A stretch of 64,000 nt of DNA from Saccopteryx bilineata (Eukaryota; Chordata; Mammalia; Chiroptera; Emballonuridae): positions 194,884,706 to 194,948,705 of the forward strand of contig NC_089493.1 of the NCBI RefSeq assembly GCF_036850765.1. Direction: 5' to 3'. Made by a program: the position numbers and the translations under genes. Positions 35,099 to 45,445 of the stretch are shown here, piece after piece. The notes beneath the pieces were generated by a model. It had not been told where the DNA came from. It worked only from the letters and a program-made list of their open reading frames with translations, and did not search any database. The number at the start of each line of letters is the position of its first letter. Within the stretch, counting starts at the first letter, position 1.

Positions 35099-35390
35099 AT
35101 ACTGGGTTATTTGCCTTAGGGTTTTTATCTGTTTTCTAAAGGTAAGAACCCTAGAGGAAGTTTCAGGAGAGAATTTCAAGAGAATATTCATCAGCTTTCC
35201 AGCTGTGTCGGTTCAGGGTCAGGGTCTCTGCTGACTGGCTGGCATTAGAGTCGAGGGTCAGTGGTCACTGCAGCTGGTCCGGAGGTCAGCCATGACATGA
35301 CTCCATCTGGTTTTGCCGCTTCTCTGGGCCTGGAGCTGAAACACAAAATGAGGCCTAGATGCTATCTCTAGTTTGACCCAAACTCTTTCT
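34834..35390 (-). mobile_element. Possible LTR in reverse orientation
   Basis: The left edge reads TGTTAGACCGCGGGCC, which on the minus strand ends an element in CA. Shortly inside, the minus strand has AATAAATTTTCTCTTTCACT, a candidate polyadenylation signal. A (GA)n run at 35060-35096 lies within it. The family is not identified and the right edge is uncertain. Confidence 0.4.
35060..35096 (+). repeat. (GA)n microsatellite
   Basis: About 18 uninterrupted GA dinucleotides. Confidence 0.97.
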
Positions 35391-37999
35391 TCTCTGTGCT
35401 CAACTGACCAGGCTGAGACTTTGTTCCTACGATCATTTGATGTGGGTCAGAACTCTACTGTCCCGAGGGCTGAATGCTTAAGGGAGAAGGAGGCAAGTGA
35501 GTCGGCTTGAATCAGCTGTCTGCCTCAGTTTCCCCATTCCACTTGCCAAGGAATTAATTCTCTTTGCTTCTTACTCTCCTGCTTCATTTCCACCGCGAAG
35601 TTGTGATTTCCACTCCCGGGCCCCGCATGCTGCCTGACATCATAGCCAAATGCACGCTAAAAGTTTTATAGTGATTAGAGACTCATGGGACATTACTCCC
35701 GGCTTAAGTGGTGAAGTCTGCCTTTCGCACTCAGCAGACTTTGCATTGATTCCTAAGCCTTCTTGGGCTCCCTGCTCAATGTCAATATGTTGGGGACATT
35801 TTTAAAGAAAGACATAAATTACTGCTCAAGGCTTTTGCTTAATTATTTATAATTGCATGCATTTGCCTAATGGAAATTTTCATCTCATGCTGAATTTCAA
35901 GATCCTCGGAAGCTAATACTTCCCCTTTGAGCAAAAACTGTCACATTCTCTCATCATGGATTGCTCTCATAGATCCACGGAAATTCAGAGTCAGAGCAGA
36001 GAGGCACAGCGACAGACACCGGGAAAGGTTACAGAAGGTCTGAGCTGTTTTCTGGGAAAATTGCACTAGCAATGCCAGAGCCCAACGTTGAAAGGGCTTG
36101 TGTGGTGAGGTGGCACCTGGCAGGTGTATGGACACAAACACAGGTGTGCGACAGGTGGGAGGTTCAGACAAACAACAACAACAACAATAAAAACGGTCAT
36201 CAAAGGCCAGCCTTTACTCTCCCTGAAAGAGAAAGTGTTGGAAATCGACTCATCCTCATGGAAAAAGAATATTTCACTATTTTCCACCCCTTCCCGCCCT
36301 CTGCTGTTCACTCTAGGGAACTGCTTGGCAATCCAGTTTCAGCCTTCACCGCGGTGAGGAAGGCAATAGGGCAGAAAATGAGAATTGTTGTTCCTCAGGC
36401 TGGACAGATTTCTGTAGAAGCAATTCGGAGTGTCTTTTCCCAAGTCTTCCCTCTCAAGAAAAGCCCCAGCTGAAGGTAAACGTGTCCCGGAACGTACTGC
36501 ACCCGTGGATCAAGAAAAAGTATTGGGTACACTGCGCAATGATTTTAAGAGCTATAAAAGAGGAAATTTGCCGATGCGGTCAATGCCTGGAACTTGCTAA
36601 ATAGAGAAAACAAATCTGCTTAGGAAAGCAAAACCTGGAACTTTCTCTGCTGACGTTTTCCCACGGGGAGGAAAAAAATATCAAGACAAGGCCAACGAAG
36701 ATTGGCGGGATCCCCTTCCACGCATCGACCGTTTCCCCCCATGAAAGCCAGATCTCCGAGGCGTTTCCAGGACAACAGCCCACCCCGCGTCTCTCCCTTC
36801 CTGCCCTTGGAAAAGTGAAGGACGTTCCGGTTATCCTGGCCTCTGGCGGACAGCCTCTCTCCCCAGCGGATCACCCGCACCCGGAGGTAGACAGCCTTCA
36901 GACTCAGTGCTGGGAACAGTGTAAAAAAGACAAAACGTTTTTTTCAGAAAATGTTAAAATTAAAAGTAACTTGAAGACCAGCTACCCTCGTTCAGAGGTG
37001 AAAAAACTGAGGCCAAAAAGTGGAAAAACGCCTGGCCCGGTCCTACTGCCCGGGTCCCACTTACTGGGTCGAGGCGAACGGGAACACGATCCCCGGCCTC
37101 CCGGCCCGGCCCTATCGCTCTAGGCGCTGTCTCAAGTGGAACCGACAAAGGGCCTTTCAGGCTTCTGGGTAGACAGAAGAGGCAGGATTCCTCCAATTAC
37201 GAGCATTTGAAGTTATGGGTCAGAGGTAACAGAAATATTTTAACAAATAGCTGAGTTTGCAAGAAAAAAAAAAAAAAAAAAAAAAAAGGAAACCTCTCCA
37301 GTCCAAAAAATCACAAAGAGGAGAAAAACCAAGCCCTGGAACAGATGATGTGGCCACCTCCGGGGCGCGGATGGCAGGACTGGAGCCGGAAATGGGCCCA
37401 AACGGTTGGACGTTTCAAATGTTACCTGTTTCACGGGTGTAAGGACTTGAGACCTGTGCAAGGTGGAGAGTGGACACTACGGCCCCTTTACACAGGTGGG
37501 GGGCCTCAGAAGACCGCACGTCAGCCAGTAGGAGGGGCAGGAGGGAAGGACAGAGGAGTTTGACTTAACTGAAGCATTATTAGGAGAAAATAACATCCTA
37601 AGAGAACTTATCTCATTGGGCCTGTGTCACGGGGCGGGTGCAGAGTCTATATTTTATACTTCCCCGTGGAATGCCTGCCAGGAAATAATGCAAAACTTTT
37701 CTGGAGAAATACTTTACAACTCAGGTCCACAGGGTTCTTCTTACAGAGGAAATGGATCACCACCAAAGGTGGCTTCATGATAACAAGGTGGATTGCGTCC
37801 GCAATCCACCACGACAGAGAACCAGCAGGCACAACCATGGCAGAATAACACAACACACGACCAAACAAGATAAAACAAACAGAAACCACACAGAGACACC
37901 TGGTAGAGACTATAAAAGAATACTGTAAATGATTAAAGAGAAAAGGAATAGGAACCATAAGGAAATAACACTCCGAAAACGAAACAAAGACCTATATAA
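35391..37999. other. Gene-free sequence
   Basis: Mostly unique. It holds an A-run at 37263-37287 and a short perfect inverted repeat at 37787-37810. From about 37810 the sequence becomes A-rich and may already be L1. Confidence 0.45.
37787..37810. repeat. 24-bp inverted repeat
   Basis: GGTGGATTGCG and its exact inverse CGCAATCCACC are separated only by TC, giving an 11-bp stem with a 2-base centre. Confidence 0.9.
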
Positions 38000-38509
38000 C
38001 AAGAGACTGGATTAGTCATTTAAAACCTTTCCACAAAGCAAAGTTCAAACCTAGATGGCTTCCCTGGTGAATTCTACCAAACATGTGAAGAAAAATAAAT
38101 ACCAGTTCTTCATAAAGTCTTCCCAAAAACAGAGGATAAGGGAACACTTCTCAACCCCTTCTATAGGGCAGCTATTACCCCTAATATCAAAACCAAAGAC
38201 TCACAAGAGAATAACAGATGACTATTGCTTATAAATATAGACACAGGCATCACCAGCAAAATATAATATTAGCAAACTGAATCCAGCGATAATATAGAGG
38301 GATATATACCGTGACTAAGTGGAATTTAATCCAGAAATGGAAGGTTGATTCAACATATGAAAAATTAATCATTGTAATAATATGTCACATCAACAGAATA
38401 AAGGACAGAAACCATATGGTCATCTCAATAGACACAGAAAAAGCATTTGACAAAATCTGATACCCCTTCATGGTAACATTCAATAAACTAAGAATTGAAA
38501 GGAATTTCC

Positions 38510-38544
38510 ATTGTTTCTTGACCTTTCGGCTAAGATGAAGTGTA
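38510..38544 (+). pseudogene. U2 snRNA 5' fragment (nt 1-35) retro-inserted in L1
   Basis: The segment matches the first 35 nt of U2 snRNA at 28 positions by eye, including the uninterrupted GGCTAAGAT word and the final AAGTGTA. It sits inside L1 ORF2 sequence between AAAGGAATTTCC (38498-38509) and AAAGGGAATTTCC (38545-38557), which look like a target duplication. It stops before the Sm site and is not a functional snRNA gene. Confidence 0.75.
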
Positions 38545-38594
38545 AAGGGAATTTCCTCAGTCTGGTGACTATTAGAACTAATAAACAAGTTTAG

Positions 38595-38980
38595 GCCTGA
38601 CCAGGTGGTGGTGCAGCAGATAGACTGTCGGCCTGGGATGCTGAGGGCCCACATCCAAAACCCTGAGGTTGCTGGCTTGAGCATGGGCTCATCCGGTTTG
38701 AGCGCAGACTCACAAGCTTGAGTGCAGGATCATAGAGACATGACCTCGTGGTCGCTGGCTTGAAGCCCAGGATTGCTGGTTTGAGCAAGGGGTCACTGGC
38801 TTGGCTGGAGCCCTCCAGTGAAGGCACATATGAGAAAGCAATCAATGAAGAACTAAGGTGCCACAACTATGAGTTGTTGCTTCTTATCTCTCTCCCTTCC
38901 TGTTCTCTTTCTCTCTCTCTCTCTCTCTTTCTCTCTCTTACTCGCTAAATGCTCACTAAAAAAACAAACAAAAAAAAACA
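38595..38980 (+). mobile_element. Type 2 SINE, variant
   Basis: The head GTGGTGGTGCAGCAGATAGA and the AAAGCAATCAATGAAGAACT word identify the family. It interrupts the L1 remnant, with a short duplication around GTTTAG. Confidence 0.9.
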
Positions 38981-39099
38981 TGTTTAGCAATGTTGCAGGT
39001 TACAAGATCAATATACACAAATCAATTCTATTTCTATACACTCAAAATGAACAATCTGAAAATAAAAATAAGAAAACACTTTCATTAACAATAGCATGA

Positions 39100-39510
39100 G
39101 CCCTGGCTGGTTGGCTCAGTGGTAGAGCGTCGGCCTGGCGTGCAAAAGTCCTGGGTTTGATTCCCGGCCAGGGCACACAGGAGAAGCGCCCATCTGTTTC
39201 TCACCCCCTCTCCCTCTCCTTCCTCTCTGTCTCTCTCTTCCCCTCCCGCAGCCGAGGCTCCATTGGAGCAAAGATGGCCCGGGCGCTGGGGATGGCTCCT
39301 TGGCCTCTGCCCCAGGCGCTAGAGTGGCTCTGGTCGCTGCAGAGCGACCCCCCGGAGGGGCAGAGCATCGCCCCCTGGTGGGCAGAGCGTTGCCCCTGGT
39401 GTGTGTGCCGGGTGGATTCCGGTCGGGCGCATGCGGGAGTCTGTCTGTCTCTCCCGTTTCCAGCTTCAGAAAAATACAAAAAAAAAAATTAAAAAAATAC
39501 AATAAAATAA
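39100..39510 (+). mobile_element. Type 1 SINE
   Basis: A full-length copy with two 22-bp modules inserted in L1. The duplication AACAATAGCATGA lies at 39087-39099 and 39511-39523. Confidence 0.95.
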
Positions 39511-39655
39511 AACAATAGCATGAAAAAAATACTTAGGAATAAATTGAACAACAACAAAAAAAGTGCAAAACATATACTCTAAAAGCTAAAAAAAACATTG
39601 TTTAAAAAATATGTGAGAAGACCTAAATAAATGGAAGAACATTCATATTCATGGA

Positions 39656-42399
39656 CCAGCAGACTTTTGATAAGGATTTTATCTGAGTGATTAGGGCTGA
39701 AATCCACAGGACCAGAAAAGGCTGTGCTGTGAGGGTGGGAGAGGGGTGGGGTAGAATGTTTTAGGCAGAGGCAACAGCTAAGGGAAAAACTGTGCAGCAG
39801 AAATGAGCTGGGCATGCTGGAGAAGTTAGTGCTGCCTGGATTGGAAGAGAGTTACAAGAAAGTAAATGAGTGTTCAACTCACATTTGCTTTTTCATAACA
39901 AAAGCACTCCTTCCTGCCTGATAGTTTAGCTGTGTATAGAAATCATACCTCTCTTTCCCATCCTCTCTCTTGGTATGTTATGTAGGAATGTGCCAAAATG
40001 ACCATTATCAGCAGGGACCTCCTTCGTCACAGACGGTAGAATTCTCGTGGACACCCCAGGGTGCCCCTCACGGCAGAGAGCCCCTCAACAGGCCCCACAG
40101 TAAGTTCCGAAGAAGAAAGACATCAACCTCAAAACCACAGCCTGTTTGGAGCGTGGCTTTTCAAAACCTCACTGATATTATCACCGGCAATTGCGTGTTA
40201 CAACTTTGGTTAACGTAAACAGGACATCTGATTATTTAATCTCAAGCAGGATCTAACCGAGGAAAGCAACCTTGGTCGTCCAGCCCGGGGGAAGGTGTGG
40301 TACCGATTTCCTCTTCTTCAGGTCTGTGTTCTGGGCCATTGGAGAGCGGCTACAGGGCTGTCTCGGCACATAGAGAAGACTGGTTTGTGTTTGTTTGTTA
40401 GGTTTTTTTTTTTTCCCCTAGTCCGAGGCAGCTTAGGCCCGGCGGGTCAGAGTGTGACGTCACCACATCAATCTGGAGACCTGTTAAAGCCAGAGGCCAC
40501 TCCTTGCCTTCTCCTGAGTCATTCCGTTCTATTGATTCACTTCCCTTCACTCTGAGCATCATGAAGTCTCAGGACAAAGATGTTGACCTGAAACTCACAA
40601 ACATACTTTAAAGAACCGCACGCGAGTGGCCTTTTTGAGAGCGCTCCCACCTTGTGACACCTCTAGCACGCCTGACTGCACCTCTGCTGCAGCTGCCATT
40701 GCCGTGTCCCCGAAATTCTGCCTCCTGCACATGTATTCCGGGCTCGGGTCAAGCCCTGTTCAGTCTGCACTCCTGCGGCCCCAGCACAGCGCTGGGCACA
40801 GACCAGCTCATCAACCCTCACTTGTTCTTTTGTTCAACAAACACCTGCCAGGCATTCGGGTGCCAAGCACTGAGCCGGGGGCTGAACGGCACTACCCTTA
40901 AGGTCGGTACCAACCAAGAACTGACGCTTCTTGAAGACTTCTAAAGGAGCAGATTGGTCCTGACCAGGAAATTATTTCTATAAAGGAAGAGTTTTAAATG
41001 GCCAAATGTCTGAAGATTTGCATACCATTATGAACCTGGTCGTTCGATCAAATTCCAACTTTGGCAATCAAATCGGGCCATCTGAAATACTTTCCAGTTT
41101 TATGGAGGCTTGTTAATCTGTCTCTTCTGGCTCTAAATCACACTGCTGAGCCTTAGGGTGTTAAAGGTTAAGCCTCTGTTCTCTTCCCAGCTCCTCAGGT
41201 GACTGCCTGGCAGCTGAGGTCACATGACCCCATCCATCAGAAGGCACAGAGGGAAGTTCTAAAGGGTGATCTTCAAAGGCAAGGCAGTGATTTTCAAGTT
41301 TAAATGAAAATGGAGATTTTTGAGAACCCTAATTCTTAACGGAGGTGATTATAAGGACACAAGCACATCTCCATTGGCAAGTACAAACCCAATTGGCAAA
41401 TATTATGAGCCTAACGCTAGAAACCTGTTAAAATAGGAGGCAGCTGCTTCAGCTGCCCGAAACCTAGATTGATTTTCCCCAACATCCAAGAACATGTAAC
41501 CTTTTGGTTGCTAAGCGTGATACATTTTATACCTTGCAAATCTGATAACATCGCCCCGGAGTCCAAGTGTCTGTTTCTGTTCTAAGTCCAGCAGCATCTC
41601 ATACACTTGGAGTTCTCACCTGGGCCACACAGTGCCTTCTTTGTCTGCATTTCCTAGTGAACTTTATCACAGGAGCAGCTGAGACGCCTCTTATCCTAAC
41701 AGCCCATAAAAGATGCAATTGCACCCAGATAAGAGTTTAAAAAATGAGACTATTGCCTCCCACCAAGTTTGTTGAGTGAATGTTTCAGAGGCTAAGTGGT
41801 GGTTCCGACTGGGAGACGCCTGTTCTGGATCCTCCGGGTATAGGCTGGGGCGGGGTAGAGACAGAACAGGAAGTGTCAGGAGCCACTGCACCGGCTCAGA
41901 CTCTTGAGTCCTGAAAGGAGTTGCCTCCACACCTCAGCTCGGCACGGATTTCTGAATCTTGTCAATATCATGGTGAAATTGCACTGAGTTAAAAGGTCGT
42001 TCCTAACGTAGAGTTTAAACACGCACTCCCATTCCCGTAACCAGATCTTGGCATTTGTTAATGTTTGACTTTATGAGGAGCTTCCCAAACTGCACACGGT
42101 AGGCTCCCTTTCTTCGTCCATGGAAACCCGGGCCATGGGGTCCCTCAGATCTTTGGAGTCAGCGAGAGGGTGGCGCGAGGAGGGGGCAAGAGGGGAAATC
42201 CAGGCAAGTGGTGGACGGGGGCCCCTCTCCCCGCGGTCTGCAAAAAGGCAGGGTTGGGAGTAGGAAGGGAGAGCCTGCGGAAAGGGTGGTCTCGGGGCCT
42301 CCGAGACCGGCTCCGTGCGGGAGCCAAGAGGGTTCTAGGACCACAGAGGCCTGATCGCCCAGTGCTGGATCTGTCCAAGCGGAACTGAGCCCAGGACTT
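39656..42399. other. Upstream flank of BAIAP2L1
   Basis: Unique, repeat-poor sequence for 2.7 kb upstream of the CpG island, in contrast to the repeat-dense DNA on both sides. It contains a consensus cAMP-response element, TGACGTCA, at 40455-40462. No exon was recognised. Confidence 0.5.
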
Positions 42400-42479
42400 A
42401 CGGTGTCTGCGCCACCAGGGGCTTCCCGCCGGAAGCGAAAGGGCACAGGTTGGCTGCCTCCTTCTGCCCTCTGCCCGCC

Positions 42480-42760
42480 CCCCAACCAGAGCGCCACAGG
42501 TGAGGGACGCCCCGCCCACGTGGTCCACCGCGCCTCCGCCCCGCCCACCCAGGCCCCACCCATTGCCGCCGCAGGTGGGACGCCCCGCCCATCCTGGCCG
42601 CACTCCCCCGTGCCGCCCCGCCCACAGAGGCCCCGCCCGCCGCCGCCGCCGCAGGTGGGACGCCCCGCCCACCCTGGCCGCGCTCCCCGTGCCGCCCCGC
42701 CCACCCCGCCGCTTCAGGTGGGGCGCCCGGCCCGGCCCGCCTGTCCAGCTGGCGTCAGGC
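42480..42760 (+). promoter_or_regulatory. GC-box promoter made of a 63-80 bp repeated module
   Basis: CAGGTG starts a similar GC-rich unit at 42497, 42572, 42652 and 42715. Each of the first three units carries CCCCGCCC boxes, about seven in total, and the recurring words GGACGCCCCGCCCA and TGCCGCCCCGCCCA. CCCCGCCC is the Sp/KLF binding consensus. A CACGTG E-box lies at 42517-42522. I saw no TATA box near the likely start, which fits a CpG-island promoter. The exact transcription start cannot be read from sequence; the 5' UTR probably begins between about 42760 and 42850. Confidence 0.6.
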
Positions 42761-42769
42761 CGCGCCTCT

Positions 42770-42990
42770 GTGCTCCTCCGGGTCTTCCGCAGCGACGGCG
42801 GCGGGGCGGCGGCGCTGCGAGTTTTTGACATTTCGGCGGCGGAGACGCGCGCCGACGCTCGCGGGCCCGCGGCTGTGGCGGCAGCCGACCCTCGAGGGCC
42901 TCTCCGTCGCGGCCCGGAGCTCCTGCCGTCCCAGATCGGGCGGCCACGAGGCCCGGCCGCGTCCTGCCCGCGCGCCCGGCGGCCGCAGCC
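42770..42990 (+). other. Probable BAIAP2L1 5' untranslated region
   Basis: This GC-rich stretch sits between the repeated promoter module and the start codon. It contains CGG/GGC-type runs around 42796-42843. No ATG occurs in the final 50 bases before the chosen start. Its upstream limit is inferred, not seen. Confidence 0.4.
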
Positions 42991-43041
42991 ATGTCGAAGG
43001 GCCCGGAGGACGTGAACCGGCTCACCGAGAGCACCTACCGG
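42991..43041 (+). CDS. BAIAP2L1: BAIAP2L1 (IRTKS) first coding exon, partial gene
   Basis: The exon encodes 17 residues, MSKGPEDVNRLTESTYR. From memory the human protein starts MSRGPEEVNRLTESTYR, which differs by two conservative changes; the paralogue BAIAP2 starts quite differently. The start ATG follows GCAGCC, with G at -3, which is a good Kozak context. The exon ends CGG|GTACGC, a consensus donor in phase 0 at the place where the family has its first intron. Family knowledge: IRTKS has an N-terminal I-BAR (IMD) domain that binds and bends membranes and a C-terminal SH3 domain, and it links membrane curvature to actin assembly. Only the first turns of the I-BAR domain are encoded here. 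I searched by eye for the next exon (starting NVMEQFNP) up to 64000 and did not find it, so intron 1 appears to exceed 20.9 kb. Confidence 0.9.
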
Positions 43042-43050
43042 GTACGCGGG

Positions 43051-43246
43051 CCGGAGCCGGGGCTTGGGGCCGGGGGGCGGAGGGGCCGGATACGCGGGGC
43101 CGGGGGGCGGAGGAACCGGGACGCGGGACGGTGGGTGCAGAGGGGCCGGGACGCGGGACGGAGGGTGCACCGGGGCCGGGACGCGGGACCGGGGGTGCAG
43201 AGGGGCCGGGACGCGGGGCCGGGGGTGCAGAGGGGCCGGGACGCAG
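43051..43246 (+). repeat. 30-bp GC-rich minisatellite at start of intron 1
   Basis: The register is exactly 30 bp: units start at 43051 (degenerate), 43081, 43111, 43141, 43171, 43201 and 43231 (partial). The core is AGGGGCCGGGACGCGGGAC followed by GGGGGTGCAG-like ends. The units at 43141, 43171 and 43201 are nearly identical. The first unit begins nine bases after the BAIAP2L1 donor. The unit length is a multiple of three, so the frame of exon 1 stays open through the array. The G-runs could form G-quadruplexes in the nascent RNA. Confidence 0.9.
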
Positions 43247-43641
43247 AGAGCGCCTCCCCTCCCCGCCCCCCGCTGCAACCGTCGGAGCCTCGCCGGGAGC
43301 TGCTTCGTTTGCCGCCCGGGGGCCTCGGGGGAGGCGGCGGAGGGCGGGCCGGTCGGGGCTGTGTCGGGGGCCGCGCGCGGCTCCCAGCGACTCCTCGCAG
43401 CCCGGGCAGCACCGGAGCCCGGGACCGGAGCGCCGGAACCGGCGCTGCGCGCGCTTCCCCGGGGCCGGACGGCGCGGGGAGGCCAGAAAACCGCCCCTCC
43501 GACCAGCTGCACTCGGCCTTCCCCACGGGCCGTCCCCTAAAGTCCGCGGGGTCGGAGGAACGCCCGACGGCGCCGTCCCGCTGACCGGACCTCGCGGGGC
43601 GCCGTGGTGGCCGTTCTCCGAGCCTGAACAGTCCTCATGAC

Positions 43642-44900
43642 ACGACTCTCCCAGTAACAGAGATTTGGGATTAGCGGCCCGCGGAGGAAGTTTTAAGTCC
43701 TTCCTAAATGAATTCCCATGGAAATAAGATACGTGTGTAATCATCTGCTATTAATAGAACACAAAACGACTTTTGTTTTACGTGCGGCTTAGGCTCCTGG
43801 AACCCCGGAGACTTTTCACCCTTTTCCAAATTTATTTATAGTCCTTTCTGAGGCCCACAGAGTGATCCTTTTTATAGACTTTTTGGTGGTGGTGGTAACC
43901 CTAAAACGTGGTTTCTAGATTTGCAAGGTCTGTGTGAATGAATTCCTGAAGGAAGAAGGGTTGGTTGACTTTTGTAGGGTAAGGATTTTGAAAGAGCATG
44001 AAAATATATTCATAATCCATCTTTAGAAGTTCCAAGAATTTAATTTCCTTCTTCTGAATAAAAAGAAGTGCTGTAACCTGGGAATTGTAATCTGTAGATA
44101 CTTGGGCACCGCGGACACAGCATTGTGGGGCTCATGACGTCACTGTGACCAAAATCTGGTTTCTTAGGTGTTTCTTTAATAGAGGGGTTTAGAAACCCCG
44201 GAAATTTGAATGTTAAAAGTTTTACATTTGTATTAGGGTCGTTAATATTTAACTTCCTGAAGATGCCGGGTCAGGCCGCAGTGGTGCCTTCTCAAGCCGT
44301 GTAAATGAAACAGTCTTAGTTAAACTGGGGGGGGGGGCTGGGGAGTAGCAGCTACTCTGATGACTTATCAGTTAAGGAAAAACTGCATGTAATTGAGGAA
44401 TGCAGATCATTGCAAATTTGAGGCAGAGTCCAAGATTCCGCAGGGCCACCAAAGCTTTAAAAAGTGAGCACACAGATTCCTCTCCTCCTGGCCCCTCTCC
44501 CTCCAAGAATCAGGCACATTATCTTTGCTATCTGAGAGGAGATAATCAACTGGAGACAAGCAGTCAGGTGCTCCGAGGTAACTTGGCTTTGCTTTTCTCC
44601 TCCACTTATTCCTGACTTTCACTTTCAGGGATGACTCAGTTATACCCAATTACAGTAGTGCCTCCAATGCCAATCACGTGGGCATGTCACATCACCCAAG
44701 GAACTGGGGCAGGAAGGGAAAAGTGTGGGGTTCATGGTTTTGGGTTACTTTACATGTATTTGTCGATGTCAGGCAATGTAAATAGTTTGCATAGTTTGCG
44801 AAGTTATCCCACACTGAAGATCAGAGACCAGTACATCCCTCATGGCTGTTCATTCCCGGGTGATTTAAAACATGCTAAACGCTCACAGATGGTTGTTGAT
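43642..44900. other. Intron 1, repeat-poor proximal part
   Basis: No interspersed repeat was recognised. A consensus TGACGTCA element lies at 44135-44142 and a nine-base G-run at 44328-44336. Repeat depletion next to a CpG island often reflects regulatory constraint; this is inference. Confidence 0.45.
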
Positions 44901-44906
44901 GGATTT

Positions 44907-45105
44907 TTTTTTTAATCTTTTTGTTTAATCTTTTATTTTTATTGATTTTTAGAGAGAGGGGAGAGAGAAAGAGAGAGAGAAAGGAGAGGAGCAGGAAGCA
45001 TCAACTCCCATATGTGCCTTGACCAGGCAAGCCCAGGGTTTTGAACCGGCAACCTCAGTGTTCCAGGTCGACGCCTTATCCCACTGTGCCACCACAGGTC
45101 AGGCC
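44907..45105 (-). mobile_element. Type 4 SINE
   Basis: The minus strand gives the type 4 head and GCTTCCTGCTCC body. TGTTGATGGATTT flanks it on both sides. Confidence 0.92.
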
Positions 45106-45192
45106 TGTTGATGGATTTAATCGCCATTTCCTTGTTAATATTTTAGGGTCCTTTGTTTTGTGTTGAGATGATGGAATAAGATTTTTCAGTTT

Positions 45193-45403
45193 ACTCTGGC
45201 CACGTGGCTCAGTGGATAAAGCTTCCAGCCAGTGCACCAGAAGTCACAGGTTTGACCCTCGGTCAGGGAACAGGGCACATTAGGAGAAGCAATCAATGAG
45301 TACACAACTAAATGGGACAACCTAGTGAAACAATGAGCTGATGCTTCTCTTCCGCCCTCTCCCTCTGTTCCTCTCTAAAATCAATGGGGAAAAAAAATTT
45401 AAA
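45193..45403 (+). mobile_element. tRNA-derived SINE of a further subfamily
   Basis: The head is ACGTGGCTCAGTGGATAAAG and the B box GGTTTGACCCTCGG. The body AGAAGCAATCAATGAGTACA differs from types 1, 2 and 4. The tail is AAAATCAATGGGGAAAAAAA. Confidence 0.75.
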
Positions 45404-45445
45404 TAACTTAAAAAAGAACTTACAGCTCCAGACAAGTGTATATAC

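Larger units (their letters stand above)
38000..39655 (+). pseudogene. L1 ORF2 remnant interrupted by two SINEs and a U2 fragment
   Basis: The first piece (38000-38594) contains AACCTAGATGGCTTCCCTGG and TGAATTCTACCAAACATGTG and encodes, near 38410, [15 protein letters not shown], the start of the L1 reverse transcriptase domain. The second piece (38981-39099) contains TTGCAGGTTACAAGATCAAT. The third (39511-39655) contains AAAATACTTAGGAATAAATT. All follow the order of mammalian L1 ORF2. Multiple frame breaks mean that it is not functional. Type 2 and type 1 SINEs separate the pieces. Confidence 0.85.
42400..43620. promoter_or_regulatory. CpG island over BAIAP2L1 promoter and exon 1
   Basis: This block is very rich in C+G with abundant CpG dinucleotides, in contrast to the CpG-poor sequence on both sides apart from young SINEs. 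It holds the promoter, the 5' UTR, exon 1 and the first 580 bases of intron 1. Such islands usually mark broadly expressed, unmethylated promoters. Long open frames occur on both strands here (for example 42145-43512 on the minus strand), but they follow from the lack of stop codons in GC-rich DNA and are not called as genes. Confidence 0.85.

Noticed and set aside
42145..43512. 455-codon open frame on the minus strand across the CpG island
   Set aside because: It overlaps the promoter and exon 1 of BAIAP2L1, has Pro/Arg/Gly-rich low-complexity composition and is interrupted by tandem repeats. Stop codons are rare in such GC-rich DNA on either strand.
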